The position numbers and the translations under genes are program-made. From positions 1-64,000 of the forward strand of contig JAQTUX010000002.1 of NCBI GenBank assembly GCA_028707125.1: DNA of 64,000 bases, in the 5' to 3' direction. The number at the start of each line of letters is the position of its first letter. Positions within the stretch are counted from its first letter, which is position 1. The DNA comes from Candidatus Omnitrophota bacterium (GTDB taxonomy: Bacteria; Omnitrophota; Gorgyraeia; Gygaellales; JAQTUX01). Shown piece after piece: positions 1-11,568 of this stretch. The notes under the pieces are model-generated. The model searched no databases, was not told the DNA's origin, and was given only the letters and a program-made list of their open reading frames with translations.

Positions 1-2661
<2,661 letters not shown>

Positions 2662-2813
2662 TAAATCTGGTTCTCTCGATTATTTTCTCTCGGTTATTAT
2701 TGTAGTTTTACCCTACTATCAAAGCCTTAAAGACCTTGATTTCTGGTAATATAAAATTGTCAAAGAACATAGGTTCGCGGAACTGGCCGCGAAACAAATT
2801 TTATGCGTATTAA
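2662..2813 (-). promoter_or_regulatory. tRNA-Ala/23S spacer with boxA-like site and hairpin
   Basis: Read on the minus strand, the spacer has a perfect 7-bp hairpin (2774-2793, arms TTCGCGG/CCGCGAA) followed by TGTTCTTTGACAAT at about 2755-2768, which resembles the boxA antitermination element that commonly precedes 23S genes. The part nearer the 23S gene should pair with sequence beyond its 3' end to form the pre-23S processing stem, but that partner lies outside the window. Confidence 0.6.
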
Positions 2814-2886
2814 TGGAGGCGAGCAGGATTGAACTGCCGACCCCCTGCTTGCAAAGCAGGTGCTCTCCCAGCTGAGCTACGCCCCC
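2814..2886 (-). tRNA. tRNA-Ala (TGC)
   Basis: A 73-nt cloverleaf with acceptor GGGGGCG/CGCCTCC, including the G3-U70 wobble pair that is the alanine identity element, D-loop AGCTCAGCTGGGAGAGC, anticodon TGC in loop CTTTGCAAG, and T-loop GTTCAATCC. The discriminator is A. CCA is not encoded: TTA follows on the minus strand. It sits between tRNA-Ile and 23S in the normal rRNA operon spacer. Confidence 0.98.
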
Positions 2887-2896
2887 CTAATCTGAA

Positions 2897-2950
2897 GGCA
2901 CTACGCTCGCTAAACCGCTTATCGCGGTTTTTTACGCTCGCTTTAGTGCC
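2897..2950 (-). repeat. Long imperfect hairpin between tRNA-Ile and tRNA-Ala
   Basis: Outer arms GGCACTA (2897-2903) and TAGTGCC (2944-2950) and an inner stem AAACCGC (2912-2918)/GCGGTTT (2924-2930) with loop TTATC make one extended stem. A CGCTCGCT segment is present near both ends of the inner stem (2904-2911 and 2936-2942). It probably forms in the transcript and separates the two tRNAs for processing; the role is an inference. Confidence 0.7.
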
Positions 2951-2981
2951 ACCAAAATTTTCCTTGCCGGAAAATTTTGGT
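2951..2981 (-). repeat. Perfect 13-bp hairpin abutting tRNA-Ile 3' end
   Basis: Arms ACCAAAATTTTCC (2951-2963) and GGAAAATTTTGGT (2969-2981) around TTGCC are fully complementary. The upstream arm on the transcript includes the encoded CCA and discriminator of tRNA-Ile, so folding of this hairpin would compete with the tRNA 3' end until processed. Confidence 0.75.
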
Positions 2982-3054
2982 GGGCCCAAGTGGATTCGAA
3001 CCACTGACCCCAGTCTTATCAGGGCTGTGCTCTAACCAACTGAGCTATGGGCCC
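2978..3054 (-). tRNA. tRNA-Ile (GAT)
   Basis: Acceptor GGGCCCA/TGGGCCC, D-arm AGCTCAGTTGGTTAGAGC, anticodon GAT in loop CTGATAAG and T-loop GTTCGAATC form a standard cloverleaf of 74 nt (2981-3054). Unlike the neighbouring tRNA-Ala, a CCA follows directly (2978-2980), so the mature 3' end appears to be encoded. Position between 16S and tRNA-Ala is classical. Confidence 0.98.
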
Positions 3055-3087
3055 AAATGTTTCCCAAAGCTCAATGGCGGATAAAAT

Positions 3088-3106
3088 AAATAGCCAAGTA
3101 ATTGTG
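3088..3106 (-). other. Pre-16S processing stem, 3' arm
   Basis: This 19-nt segment is the exact reverse complement of 4797-4815 on the other side of the 16S gene. On the transcript the two arms would bring both ends of the 16S together, the usual substrate for RNase III in pre-16S maturation. Confidence 0.8.
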
Positions 3107-3210
3107 TAGATTGCTTTGTTTTGTATAACTAAACAGACTTTGCAGGATGAAACTCATCATCCAACATACCCACTAAAATTCTCCCTGTCGCGAGTCGACT
3201 AGGGATTATT

Positions 3211-4774
<1,564 letters not shown>

Positions 4775-4796
4775 ACAGAAAAGTTTGAGGCTCACG

Positions 4797-4815
4797 CACA
4801 ATTACTTGGCTATTT
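4797..4815 (-). other. Pre-16S processing stem, 5' arm
   Basis: Exact 19-nt complement of 3088-3106 and placed about 22 nt upstream of the mature 16S 5' end; together they form the stem closing the pre-16S RNA. Confidence 0.8.
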
Positions 4816-4826
4816 AATTGATTCTC

Positions 4827-4834
4827 AAAAGAGC
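4827..4834 (-). promoter_or_regulatory. boxA-like antitermination element in rRNA leader
   Basis: The minus strand reads CGCTCTTTTGAGAATC around this point, close to the TGCTCTTTA boxA core of rRNA leaders that loads the Nus factors. It lies between the leader hairpin and the pre-16S stem, the usual place. Assigned by similarity only. Confidence 0.55.
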
Positions 4835-4844
4835 GGTTGTTGAG

Positions 4845-4878
4845 AAAAAAAATTGCGCCGATGAATTCCATCGGCGCA
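4845..4878 (-). terminator. Terminator-like hairpin in rRNA leader
   Basis: On the minus strand a perfect 10-bp GC-rich hairpin (arms TGCGCCGATG 4854-4863 and CATCGGCGCA 4869-4878, loop of 5) is followed after one base by eight T (4845-4852). This is the shape of an intrinsic terminator, yet it lies between the rRNA promoter and 16S. It may be an attenuation point for the operon, or transcription through it may be protected. Confidence 0.65.
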
Positions 4879-4984
4879 TAAATACGCACCTTAGATTTTC
4901 ACCGCTATTTAACCGGACCGGATATCAATACCTATATTTATATCTTTCACAATATAGATTATACCCCCTTTTGGGGTGACACTA

Positions 4985-5013
4985 TATATACCAAACTAAC
5001 ATAACCTTGTCAA
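4985..5013 (-). promoter_or_regulatory. rRNA operon promoter
   Basis: Minus strand -35 TTGACA (5008-5013), 17-bp spacer and -10 TATATA (4985-4990) give a near-consensus sigma-70 promoter about 205 bp upstream of 16S, with a start near 4978. A perfect TATAAT further downstream (about 4950-4956) lacks a good -35 and could be a second, weaker start. Confidence 0.8.
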
Positions 5014-5048
5014 GCATTTTTTAACAGAAAACTAAGTTACAGCAAATC

Positions 5049-5077
5049 TTGACTTTACAACAAAAGTATGCTAAATA
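5049..5077 (+). promoter_or_regulatory. Promoter of the diguanylate cyclase gene
   Basis: Plus strand TTGACT (5049-5054), 17-bp spacer, TAAATA (5072-5077), giving a start near 5084. It points away from the rRNA promoter, whose -35 is only 35 bp away. The TTG of this -35 is the leftmost possible start codon of the downstream frame, which argues against using it as a start. Confidence 0.6.
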
Positions 5078-5108
5078 TATTCAACATCAAAAAACAAGGA
5101 TAAAACAG

Positions 5109-6269
5109 ATGGAAAACATCAAGAGCATACAGGAAGAACTGAACAGGGCAAGGTCGGAGCTTAACGTCCTCTACGAGATATCAAACGCGATGCGCACCAC
5201 CCTGCAGCTGGATGAGATCCTCTATATCATACTGACCGGGGTTACCGCGCACGTGGGGCTGGGATTTAACCGCGCCATATTGTTCCTGGTCAACGAACAG
5301 GAAAAGATCGTTGAAGGGAAAATGGCCATAGGCCCTGATACCGGCGAAGAGGCCAACAGGATATGGACAAAAATAGAAGAAGAGAAAAAGAACCTGGACG
5401 ATCTGATAGGCGCCTATGAGGCATCGGATAGAATGATCGAATCCTCCCTGAACAGGCAGATAACCCATATAAAAATACCCCTTGAAGCGAATTCCAATAA
5501 TCTGCTTGCTATCGGAGTGCTTGACGCCATGCCCCTTCACCTGACAAAAGAAACGATCGTAAACTATAAAAACGACCCTCTGGTGCGCATGCTTGATACT
5601 GAAGAAATAGCCATAGTCCCCCTAAGGGGCAAGGATAAGGTCAACGGGATCATTACGGCGGATAACATATTTACCAAAAAGCCCATAACAAAAGACGACC
5701 TGCGCCTGCTGATGATGCTGGCAAACCAGGCCGGGCTTGCCATAGAGAACTCCCGGCTCTACGAAAACGCCATAATCCGCTCTCATACGGATTCACTCAC
5801 TAATCTCTGGAACCACGGCTACTTTCAGTACACCTTGCAAAAAGAGCTGGAAAAGGCCGGCGCCCTCAACAGCGCCGTATCCCTGATCATGATCGATATG
5901 GACAACTTCAAGGACTATAACGACACCTGGGGCCACCAGACAGGAGACAAGATCCTCAGGGACCTGGCCGGGCTTATTCAGAGCTACTCAAGAAAGATGG
6001 ATTACGTTTGCAGGTACGGCGGAGAGGAATTTACCGTTATACTGCCTCAGGCCAATAAGGCCGACGCCATACGGCTGGCGGAACGGCTGCGCGAAGCCAT
6101 AATAAGGCACAAATTCAGCCATGAAGAGATCATGCCCGGCAAAGAGCTTACTGCCAGCTTCGGAATAGCGACCTACCCGCAAGACGGCAAAACCCCGCAC
6201 GAACTGATATCACACTCCGATAAAATGCTGCTTAAGGCAAAAAAGGAAGGAAAAAACCGCGTCTATTGA
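5109..6269 (+). CDS. GAF-GGDEF diguanylate cyclase
   Basis: Predicted to make cyclic di-GMP from two GTP. The 386-residue product starts with a short coiled segment (about 1-30), continues with a GAF-type sensor domain (about 30-210) and ends in a GGDEF domain. The active-site loop is GGEEF at about residues 304-308, and an RKMD five residues before it matches the RxxD inhibitory site, so product inhibition is likely. No membrane segment is seen, so it is a soluble sensor of an unknown ligand. The ATG at 5109 is chosen because AAGGA sits 8 nt upstream and a promoter overlaps the alternative TTG at 5049. It ends convergently with smc, sharing 7 bp, and is the only plus-strand protein gene here. 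Confidence 0.93.
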   Translation: MENIKSIQEELNRARSELNVLYEISNAMRTTLQLDEILYIILTGVTAHVGLGFNRAILFLVNEQEKIVEGKMAIGPDTGEEANRIWTKIEEEKKNLDDLIGAYEASDRMIESSLNRQITHIKIPLEANSNNLLAIGVLDAMPLHLTKETIVNYKNDPLVRMLDTEEIAIVPLRGKDKVNGIITADNIFTKKPITKDDLRLLMMLANQAGLAIENSRLYENAIIRSHTDSLTNLWNHGYFQYTLQKELEKAGALNSAVSLIMIDMDNFKDYNDTWGHQTGDKILRDLAGLIQSYSRKMDYVCRYGGEEFTVILPQANKADAIRLAERLREAIIRHKFSHEEIMPGKELTASFGIATYPQDGKTPHELISHSDKMLLKAKKEGKNRVY

Positions 6270-9200
6270 GCCGGCGCGGGGACTTCTTCATCCGCGGCTC
6301 CGGCGCGCCGCACGCGGCTGACTGCCGCGGCCTTCTTATCATTTTCACTGAACTTCACTGAGACGATCTTGGAGACACCCGACTCTTCCATAGTTATGCC
6401 GTACATCACGCCGGCATTGGCTATGGTTTTCTTATTGTGGGTTATGACTATGAACTGCGAGGCCTTGGAAAATTCCTGAAGGACCCTTGAAAACCTGTCA
6501 ACATTCGCCTCATCCAGCGCCGCGTCTATTTCGTCAAGCACGCAGAACGGAGAAGGGTTGACCTTGAATATGGCGAAGATCAGGGCTATGGCGGTCATTG
6601 ACTTTTCGCCTCCGGAAAGAAGCAGAACGTTCTGCAGCTTTTTTCCCGGCGGCCGGGCCACTATCTCTATGCCCGATTCAAGCGGGTCATTCTCGTCTAA
6701 AAGGAACAGCTGCGCGTCGCCTCCGGAAAACAGGACCTTGAAATAATTCCTGAATTCCTCGGTGATCCTGGAAAATGTATCCAGGAACATCTTGCGGGTA
6801 GTGCGGTTGATCTTCAGGATCGCCTCGTGCAGGGAATCCTTGGCGGAAACCAGGTCGGCCTGCTGCTGTATGAGGAAATCGTATCTGGTCTTAAGTTCGT
6901 CGTATTCTTCTATGGCTACGAGGTTCACAGAGCCGTAAGAATCAACGCGTTTCTTAAGCGCCTCTATCTTCTGAACGCATTCCTCCATATCTAAAGGCGC
7001 GTCGCCCTCCGCGACAGGCAGCGTATCTATGTCTACCTTGTATGCCTGGAGCATCCTTTCTTTGATGGCGCCCTTCTTAAAATTGATCTCCTGATCAGCC
7101 ATCTCGTATTTATGCATCCGGGCGCTGAGTTCCTCCACACTGCCGGCCAACTCGGCGTGGCGCTTCCTGTCTTCAATAAGATTACCGTCCAGTAATTTGA
7201 ACTGCTCTCTTAAGTCCTCGATCAAGGCGCTGTCTGTCTGCCTCTCCTGCTGCGCGCGGCCGATCTCTTCCTGCATTGACTTGATCTGGGAAGCCAGCTC
7301 TTCCTGCTTAACGGCCGCCTCCTCTATCTCTTTGACAGCCGCGCCCAGGGCCTGCCTGTCCTGCTCATATGTCGTCCTGAGCATCCGCAGGGTCTCGTTC
7401 TCTGAATCCATCGATCTGGTCAAAGAGTCGATCTCTGACTTCAACTGCGTAAACTGCAGCAGGTGCTCTTCTCTCTTGAAACCCAGGGACAGCATCAATT
7501 CCTGTGAAGAAGCGATAAGGTCATTTTGTTCTTTGAGCTGGTTCTCCACATCCTTTAATTCGTTGCCCAGGGTCTCCTGGCGCAATTTCAGCCCTGCCAG
7601 CTCCTTTTCCGTGTCCTGATGCTCAAAATCAAGCAGCTCCTTCTCGGAATTCAACTTGTCCAGCTGCTCTCTTATGCCTGTCTGCTGCGACTTCTTGTCT
7701 ATCAAGGACACCTCCTGCGAATGGAGGTCTTCCCTGTGATTTGATAATTCGTTTTCCAGCGCTTCAATGAACAGCCGCTTTTCCTGGCAGGCATTCTGCA
7801 GAGAAGCAATATTCCGGGCCATAGCGTCTATCTTTTCCGTTATCTCCTTTGTGCCCAGAGGAATGGGCTTTGCCTCGCATTCCGCCCTGAAAGAAAATCC
7901 GCCTGCCGCGTCATCTGACTCGGATACGCTGCCCACCTTGGCAAGAAAACCGCTTATTTCCTCCTGAGGCAGTTTATCCAGCAGCAGGACCGCCCTGTGC
8001 GTTTCGCTTATATCTTCGTACTTCAATTTAAGCTTCTCCAGAAACTCCCTCTGCGACTCAAGGCCCATCTTATCCTTCTCAAGCGAGATGATCTCCTCCT
8101 CCAGCCTCTTGAGCATCGCCTTCTCGTTATTAAGATTTTCCACGGAAGAGCTGACCCTGGAGTTTATTTCATCAAATCTACCCTGTATCTGCCGCGCCTC
8201 CAAAGCAACGGCCGCGAGGGCTTCTTCCACCCCGCTCTTTTCCTGGGCCAGCTTCGCGCGCTCCAGTTCCAGCCGCCTTTTGCGCGCGAATGTATTCTGC
8301 GCCTTGACGTCCGCGTCAACGCTTTCATTGCGCAGCCTGACCTGAATGCCGGCAAACCCGATTATCTTCTCTTTTGCCGCGCTTACGCCGTCGTTGAGCA
8401 CCTTGACCTTGCTCGCGATCTCGTCCAGAAGGCGCTCCGCTTCCGAGCGTAAAGCCTTCTTGCCCTCTATCTCCGCCTGCCTCTTGGAAAATTCGCCCTC
8501 AAAATCATCCAGCCGCTGCTTATTGTCTTTGGCCTTAAGTTCTATCTGCGCCCTCTGCCCGGCCAATCTCTCCGCCCTCAACCGCAACTCTTCTATCCTC
8601 TCGGTATCTACCGCGATCATCTGGCGGTCCCTCTCAATGGTATTATCCATTGACACGACCTTGTCCTTCAATGAAGAGATCCTCTCTTCAAGCTGCCTTA
8701 AGCGGCTGTTGTGCTCTTCCAGGCCCGAGCTTATTTCCTGCATCTGGGCCGACTTGACCGCGTACTCCTCACGCGACTGAGACGCGCTCAGCCGCACCTG
8801 CAGCTGCTGGCCATTCAAGTCAGAGAACTGCCTGGCGCCCAACTTCAGCTCCAAGCCCTTCAATTCATCAAACACCTCCCTGTAGCGCCTTGCCTTGTTC
8901 GCCTGTCTTTCCAGTGAGGTTATCTGCCTGTTGACCTCGGTGACAATATCATTGAGGCGCAGCAGGTTCTGCTCGGTATCTTCAAGCTTGCGCATTGCCT
9001 CGCGCTTTTGCGACTTGTATTTTGTTATCCCGCTTGCCTCGTCAAAGACAAGGCGGCGGTCTTCAGGCCTTGAGCTTAGAATAAGGTCTATCTTGCCCTG
9101 CTGGATAAGTGAATAGGACTCCGCGCCTATGCCTGTGCCCATAAATATCTCTTGAATATCCTTGAGGCGGACCTGCGTGCTGTTAAGCAGGTATTCGCTC

Positions 9201-9526
9201 TCTCCGGAACGGAAAAGCCGTCGCGTAATGACCACCTCTTCGGAATCAACGGGAAGCGCCTTTGATTCGTTGGAGAACGATAATGATACCTCTGCCATGC
9301 CTAAATTCGGCTTCGTATCCGAACCGTTAAAAATAACGTCCTCCATCTTTGAGCCGCGCAGTTCCTTGACCGACTGCTCGCCCAGGACCCAGCGTATTGA
9401 ATCAAATATATTGGACTTGCCGCAGCCGTTCGGGCCGACCACGGCGGTAATGCCGGGCTCAAAATCAAGGACCGTCTTGTCAGCGAACGATTTAAAACCG
9501 CATAGCTCTAATTTCCTGAAATACAT
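6263..9526 (-). CDS. smc: Chromosome segregation protein SMC, short hinge
   Basis: SMC ATPase that organises and segregates the chromosome. Of 1,087 residues, the head parts are intact: Walker A GPNGCGKSN at about 31-39, signature LSGGEKS at about 970, Walker B FCVLDEID at about 995 followed by the D-loop. Long coiled coils fill about 170-490 and 565-840. The hinge is the odd part: between the coils there is only about 70 residues (490-560) with nothing like the usual 150-200 residue dimerisation hinge, which explains why the protein is about 100 residues shorter than typical SMCs. It has a Lys/Ala-rich tail. No scpA or scpB is in the window. The stop overlaps the cyclase gene; etfA starts 1 bp upstream of its start codon region. 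Confidence 0.93.
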   Translation of the reverse strand: MYFRKLELCGFKSFADKTVLDFEPGITAVVGPNGCGKSNIFDSIRWVLGEQSVKELRGSKMEDVIFNGSDTKPNLGMAEVSLSFSNESKALPVDSEEVVITRRLFRSGESEYLLNSTQVRLKDIQEIFMGTGIGAESYSLIQQGKIDLILSSRPEDRRLVFDEASGITKYKSQKREAMRKLEDTEQNLLRLNDIVTEVNRQITSLERQANKARRYREVFDELKGLELKLGARQFSDLNGQQLQVRLSASQSREEYAVKSAQMQEISSGLEEHNSRLRQLEERISSLKDKVVSMDNTIERDRQMIAVDTERIEELRLRAERLAGQRAQIELKAKDNKQRLDDFEGEFSKRQAEIEGKKALRSEAERLLDEIASKVKVLNDGVSAAKEKIIGFAGIQVRLRNESVDADVKAQNTFARKRRLELERAKLAQEKSGVEEALAAVALEARQIQGRFDEINSRVSSSVENLNNEKAMLKRLEEEIISLEKDKMGLESQREFLEKLKLKYEDISETHRAVLLLDKLPQEEISGFLAKVGSVSESDDAAGGFSFRAECEAKPIPLGTKEITEKIDAMARNIASLQNACQEKRLFIEALENELSNHREDLHSQEVSLIDKKSQQTGIREQLDKLNSEKELLDFEHQDTEKELAGLKLRQETLGNELKDVENQLKEQNDLIASSQELMLSLGFKREEHLLQFTQLKSEIDSLTRSMDSENETLRMLRTTYEQDRQALGAAVKEIEEAAVKQEELASQIKSMQEEIGRAQQERQTDSALIEDLREQFKLLDGNLIEDRKRHAELAGSVEELSARMHKYEMADQEINFKKGAIKERMLQAYKVDIDTLPVAEGDAPLDMEECVQKIEALKKRVDSYGSVNLVAIEEYDELKTRYDFLIQQQADLVSAKDSLHEAILKINRTTRKMFLDTFSRITEEFRNYFKVLFSGGDAQLFLLDENDPLESGIEIVARPPGKKLQNVLLLSGGEKSMTAIALIFAIFKVNPSPFCVLDEIDAALDEANVDRFSRVLQEFSKASQFIVITHNKKTIANAGVMYGITMEESGVSKIVSVKFSENDKKAAAVSRVRRAGAADEEVPAPAQ

Positions 9527-10729
9527 TTAACACCCGCCTTTTATTTCTTTGAATTTTTTAGTCAGAAGCGGCACGGCCTCAAAGAGGTCGGCCACTATGC
9601 CGTATGTCGCCACCTTAAATATGGGGGCATGGGGGTCATGGTTAATGGCGACGATCACCTTTGACGACTGCATGCCTACAAGATGCTGGATCTGCCCCGA
9701 TATGCCGCAGGCAAAATAGATCTTGGGGCAGACCGTCTTGCCGGTCTGTCCTACCTGATGCGAATAAGGCATCCAGCCCGCATCAACCGCTGAGCGCGAT
9801 GCGCCGACTGCGCCGCCCAGGACAGAGGCCAGCCCCTCTAATAATTTAAAATTCTCCGGTCCGCGCATGCCCCTGCCGCCTGAAACGATTATATCCGCTT
9901 CAGATATATTTATCAATGACTCTATTTCTTCAACCACGTCAAGCAGGGTCGTCCTGGACGCCAGCTCTTCCGGCGTGAACTCTTCCCGTATGACCCTGCC
10001 CTTTCTCTTTTTGTCCTCCGCCGCCTGCTTCATCACTTTATGGCGCACCGTTGCCATCTGAGGCCGGTGATTAGGAGTGATGATCGTAGCCATGATATTG
10101 CCGCCGAATGCCGGCCGCGTCTGAAGCAGCATCCTCTCTTTAAGATCAATGTCCAGCCCTGTGCAGTCCGCGGTCAGCCCCGCGTATATCTTGACCGCCA
10201 CCTTGGAGATCAGGGAACGGCCGATGGTGGTGGCGCCGCAGAGCACAATCTCCGGCTTGTGCTTATTTATCAGCTTCGTTAAACAGTAAGCGTAGACATC
10301 GTCCATATAGTGAAGCAGGCGAAGGTCTTCCACAAGATAGACGATATCCGCCCCCCGCCATATGATCTCATCCACCTGCCCGTCCATATCATTGCCGATC
10401 AAGACCGCGGACAGCTCTGTCTTTAGCTTGTCCGCCAGCTCCCTGCCTTTTCCCAGCAGTTCATACGCGACTGACTGGACCTTGCCCTCTTTCTGCTCGC
10501 AGAATACCCATACGCCTTTATAATCCTTCAAGTCCGCCGGCTTGCCGGCCTTCTTCTTCAGTATGACTATGGCGCCGAACTTGCACACCGGTTCGCAGGC
10601 GCCGCATAGATTGCACTTGTCAAAGTCAACCACCGCCTTTTTATCCACAACGGCTATGGCGCCGAAAGGGCAGACCTTGATACAAAGCTTGCAGCCGGTG
10701 CATTTTTCTTTAGAGATCTGAATGCTCAT
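9527..10729 (-). CDS. etfA: Electron transfer flavoprotein alpha subunit with N-terminal ferredoxin domain
   Basis: FAD-binding subunit of an electron transfer flavoprotein. The 400-residue product begins with two complete CX2CX2CX3C clusters (Cys 10, 13, 16, 20 and 39, 42, 45, 49) that should hold two [4Fe-4S] centres, followed by the EtfA N-domain (from about 70) and the FAD domain (about 270-400, with SGGRGM and the AVGASR/GQTGKTV block). Such a fused ferredoxin is known in CarE of caffeyl-CoA reductase and in some lactate dehydrogenase ETFs, which perform flavin-based electron bifurcation. The start overlaps the end of etfB by 4 bp. Bifurcation is an inference from architecture and gene order. 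Confidence 0.93.
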   Translation of the reverse strand: MSIQISKEKCTGCKLCIKVCPFGAIAVVDKKAVVDFDKCNLCGACEPVCKFGAIVILKKKAGKPADLKDYKGVWVFCEQKEGKVQSVAYELLGKGRELADKLKTELSAVLIGNDMDGQVDEIIWRGADIVYLVEDLRLLHYMDDVYAYCLTKLINKHKPEIVLCGATTIGRSLISKVAVKIYAGLTADCTGLDIDLKERMLLQTRPAFGGNIMATIITPNHRPQMATVRHKVMKQAAEDKKRKGRVIREEFTPEELASRTTLLDVVEEIESLINISEADIIVSGGRGMRGPENFKLLEGLASVLGGAVGASRSAVDAGWMPYSHQVGQTGKTVCPKIYFACGISGQIQHLVGMQSSKVIVAINHDPHAPIFKVATYGIVADLFEAVPLLTKKFKEIKGGC

Positions 10730-11505
10730 ATTTCTTTCTTTAATAATTCAACTAACTTATCGGCGCAGTCAGCTGCCTCGCCCTCAAAGATCTGCCCGCC
10801 CTGCCTGGGGGCGGGCGTAAATATCTTCACTACCTGCGTGGGAGAACCGCTGAGGCCTAAATATTTGTGGTCTGCCGCGGCATCCGCTGCGCTCCACTTA
10901 GTAATCACTGCCTGCCTGGCGCGCATCTTGCCCTTCAAAGAAGGAAGGCGCGGCTCATTTATCTCTTTGACCACTGTGATCAACGCCGGCAGGGACGACT
11001 GTATTATCTCATAGCCCTCCTCTGTCATGCGGAAGGCCTTTATCTCTTTATCATTTATTGATTCGATCTTCTTCACATACGTGATCTGGGGTATATCAAG
11101 GTGCGTGGCGATGCCGGGGCCCACCTGCGCGGTATCTCCGTCGGATGCCTGCTTTCCGCAGATGATCAGGCGGTAATTCCCTATCTTTTTTATGGCGCAG
11201 GACAAGGCGTAGCTGGTAGCCCAGGTATCGCTGCCGGCAAAGGCGCGGTCGGTAAGGAGTATGCCGTCATCGATCCCCATGGATATCGCCTCCCTTAACG
11301 CGTTCTCCGCCTGAGGCGGCCCCATAGTAAGGGCAATGGCCTTGCAGCCAAGTTTCTCTTTAAGGCGTATGCCTTCTTCCAAGGCGTACATATCAAAGGG
11401 GTTTATTATTGACTGCACCCCTTCTCTGATAAGAGTGTTTGTTTCGGGATTTATACGGACTTCCGTGGTCTCGGGAACCTGCTTTATACAGACAATTATA
11501 TTCAT
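10726..11505 (-). CDS. etfB: Electron transfer flavoprotein beta subunit
   Basis: Partner of EtfA, binding AMP in ordinary ETFs or a second FAD in bifurcating ones. The 259-residue sequence starts with the family's MNIIVCIKQVPETTEV and contains the conserved DGDTAQVGP segment near residue 122 and the LPALITVVKEINEPRLPS signature near 168. It is the middle gene of acyl-CoA dehydrogenase - etfB - etfA, the same order as carCDE. A paired-hairpin repeat separates it from the dehydrogenase gene. Confidence 0.95.
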   Translation of the reverse strand: MNIIVCIKQVPETTEVRINPETNTLIREGVQSIINPFDMYALEEGIRLKEKLGCKAIALTMGPPQAENALREAISMGIDDGILLTDRAFAGSDTWATSYALSCAIKKIGNYRLIICGKQASDGDTAQVGPGIATHLDIPQITYVKKIESINDKEIKAFRMTEEGYEIIQSSLPALITVVKEINEPRLPSLKGKMRARQAVITKWSAADAAADHKYLGLSGSPTQVVKIFTPAPRQGGQIFEGEAADCADKLVELLKKEI

Positions 11506-11513
11506 CGTATCCT

Positions 11514-11563
11514 CTACAGGCTTACGCCTGTAGTATCCTTATTCCCCACACGTAAGTGTGGGG
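11514..11563 (-). repeat. Paired-hairpin REP-like repeat, copy 1
   Basis: Hairpin A (11514-11533, arms CTACAGGC/GCCTGTAG, loop TTAC) and hairpin B (11544-11563, arms CCCCACAC/GTGTGGGG, loop GTAA) are 10 bp apart. It lies 5 bp behind the stop codon of the acyl-CoA dehydrogenase gene and just before etfB. Hairpin B may act as a 3' mRNA stabiliser or partial terminator. Other copies are at 13205, 22878, 42786 and 63067. Confidence 0.85.
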
Positions 11564-11568
11564 TAACA

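Noticed and set aside
5049-5108. TTG start giving a 406-residue cyclase
   Set aside because: The TTG is the -35 box of a good promoter, and the ATG at 5109 has AAGGA at the right distance.
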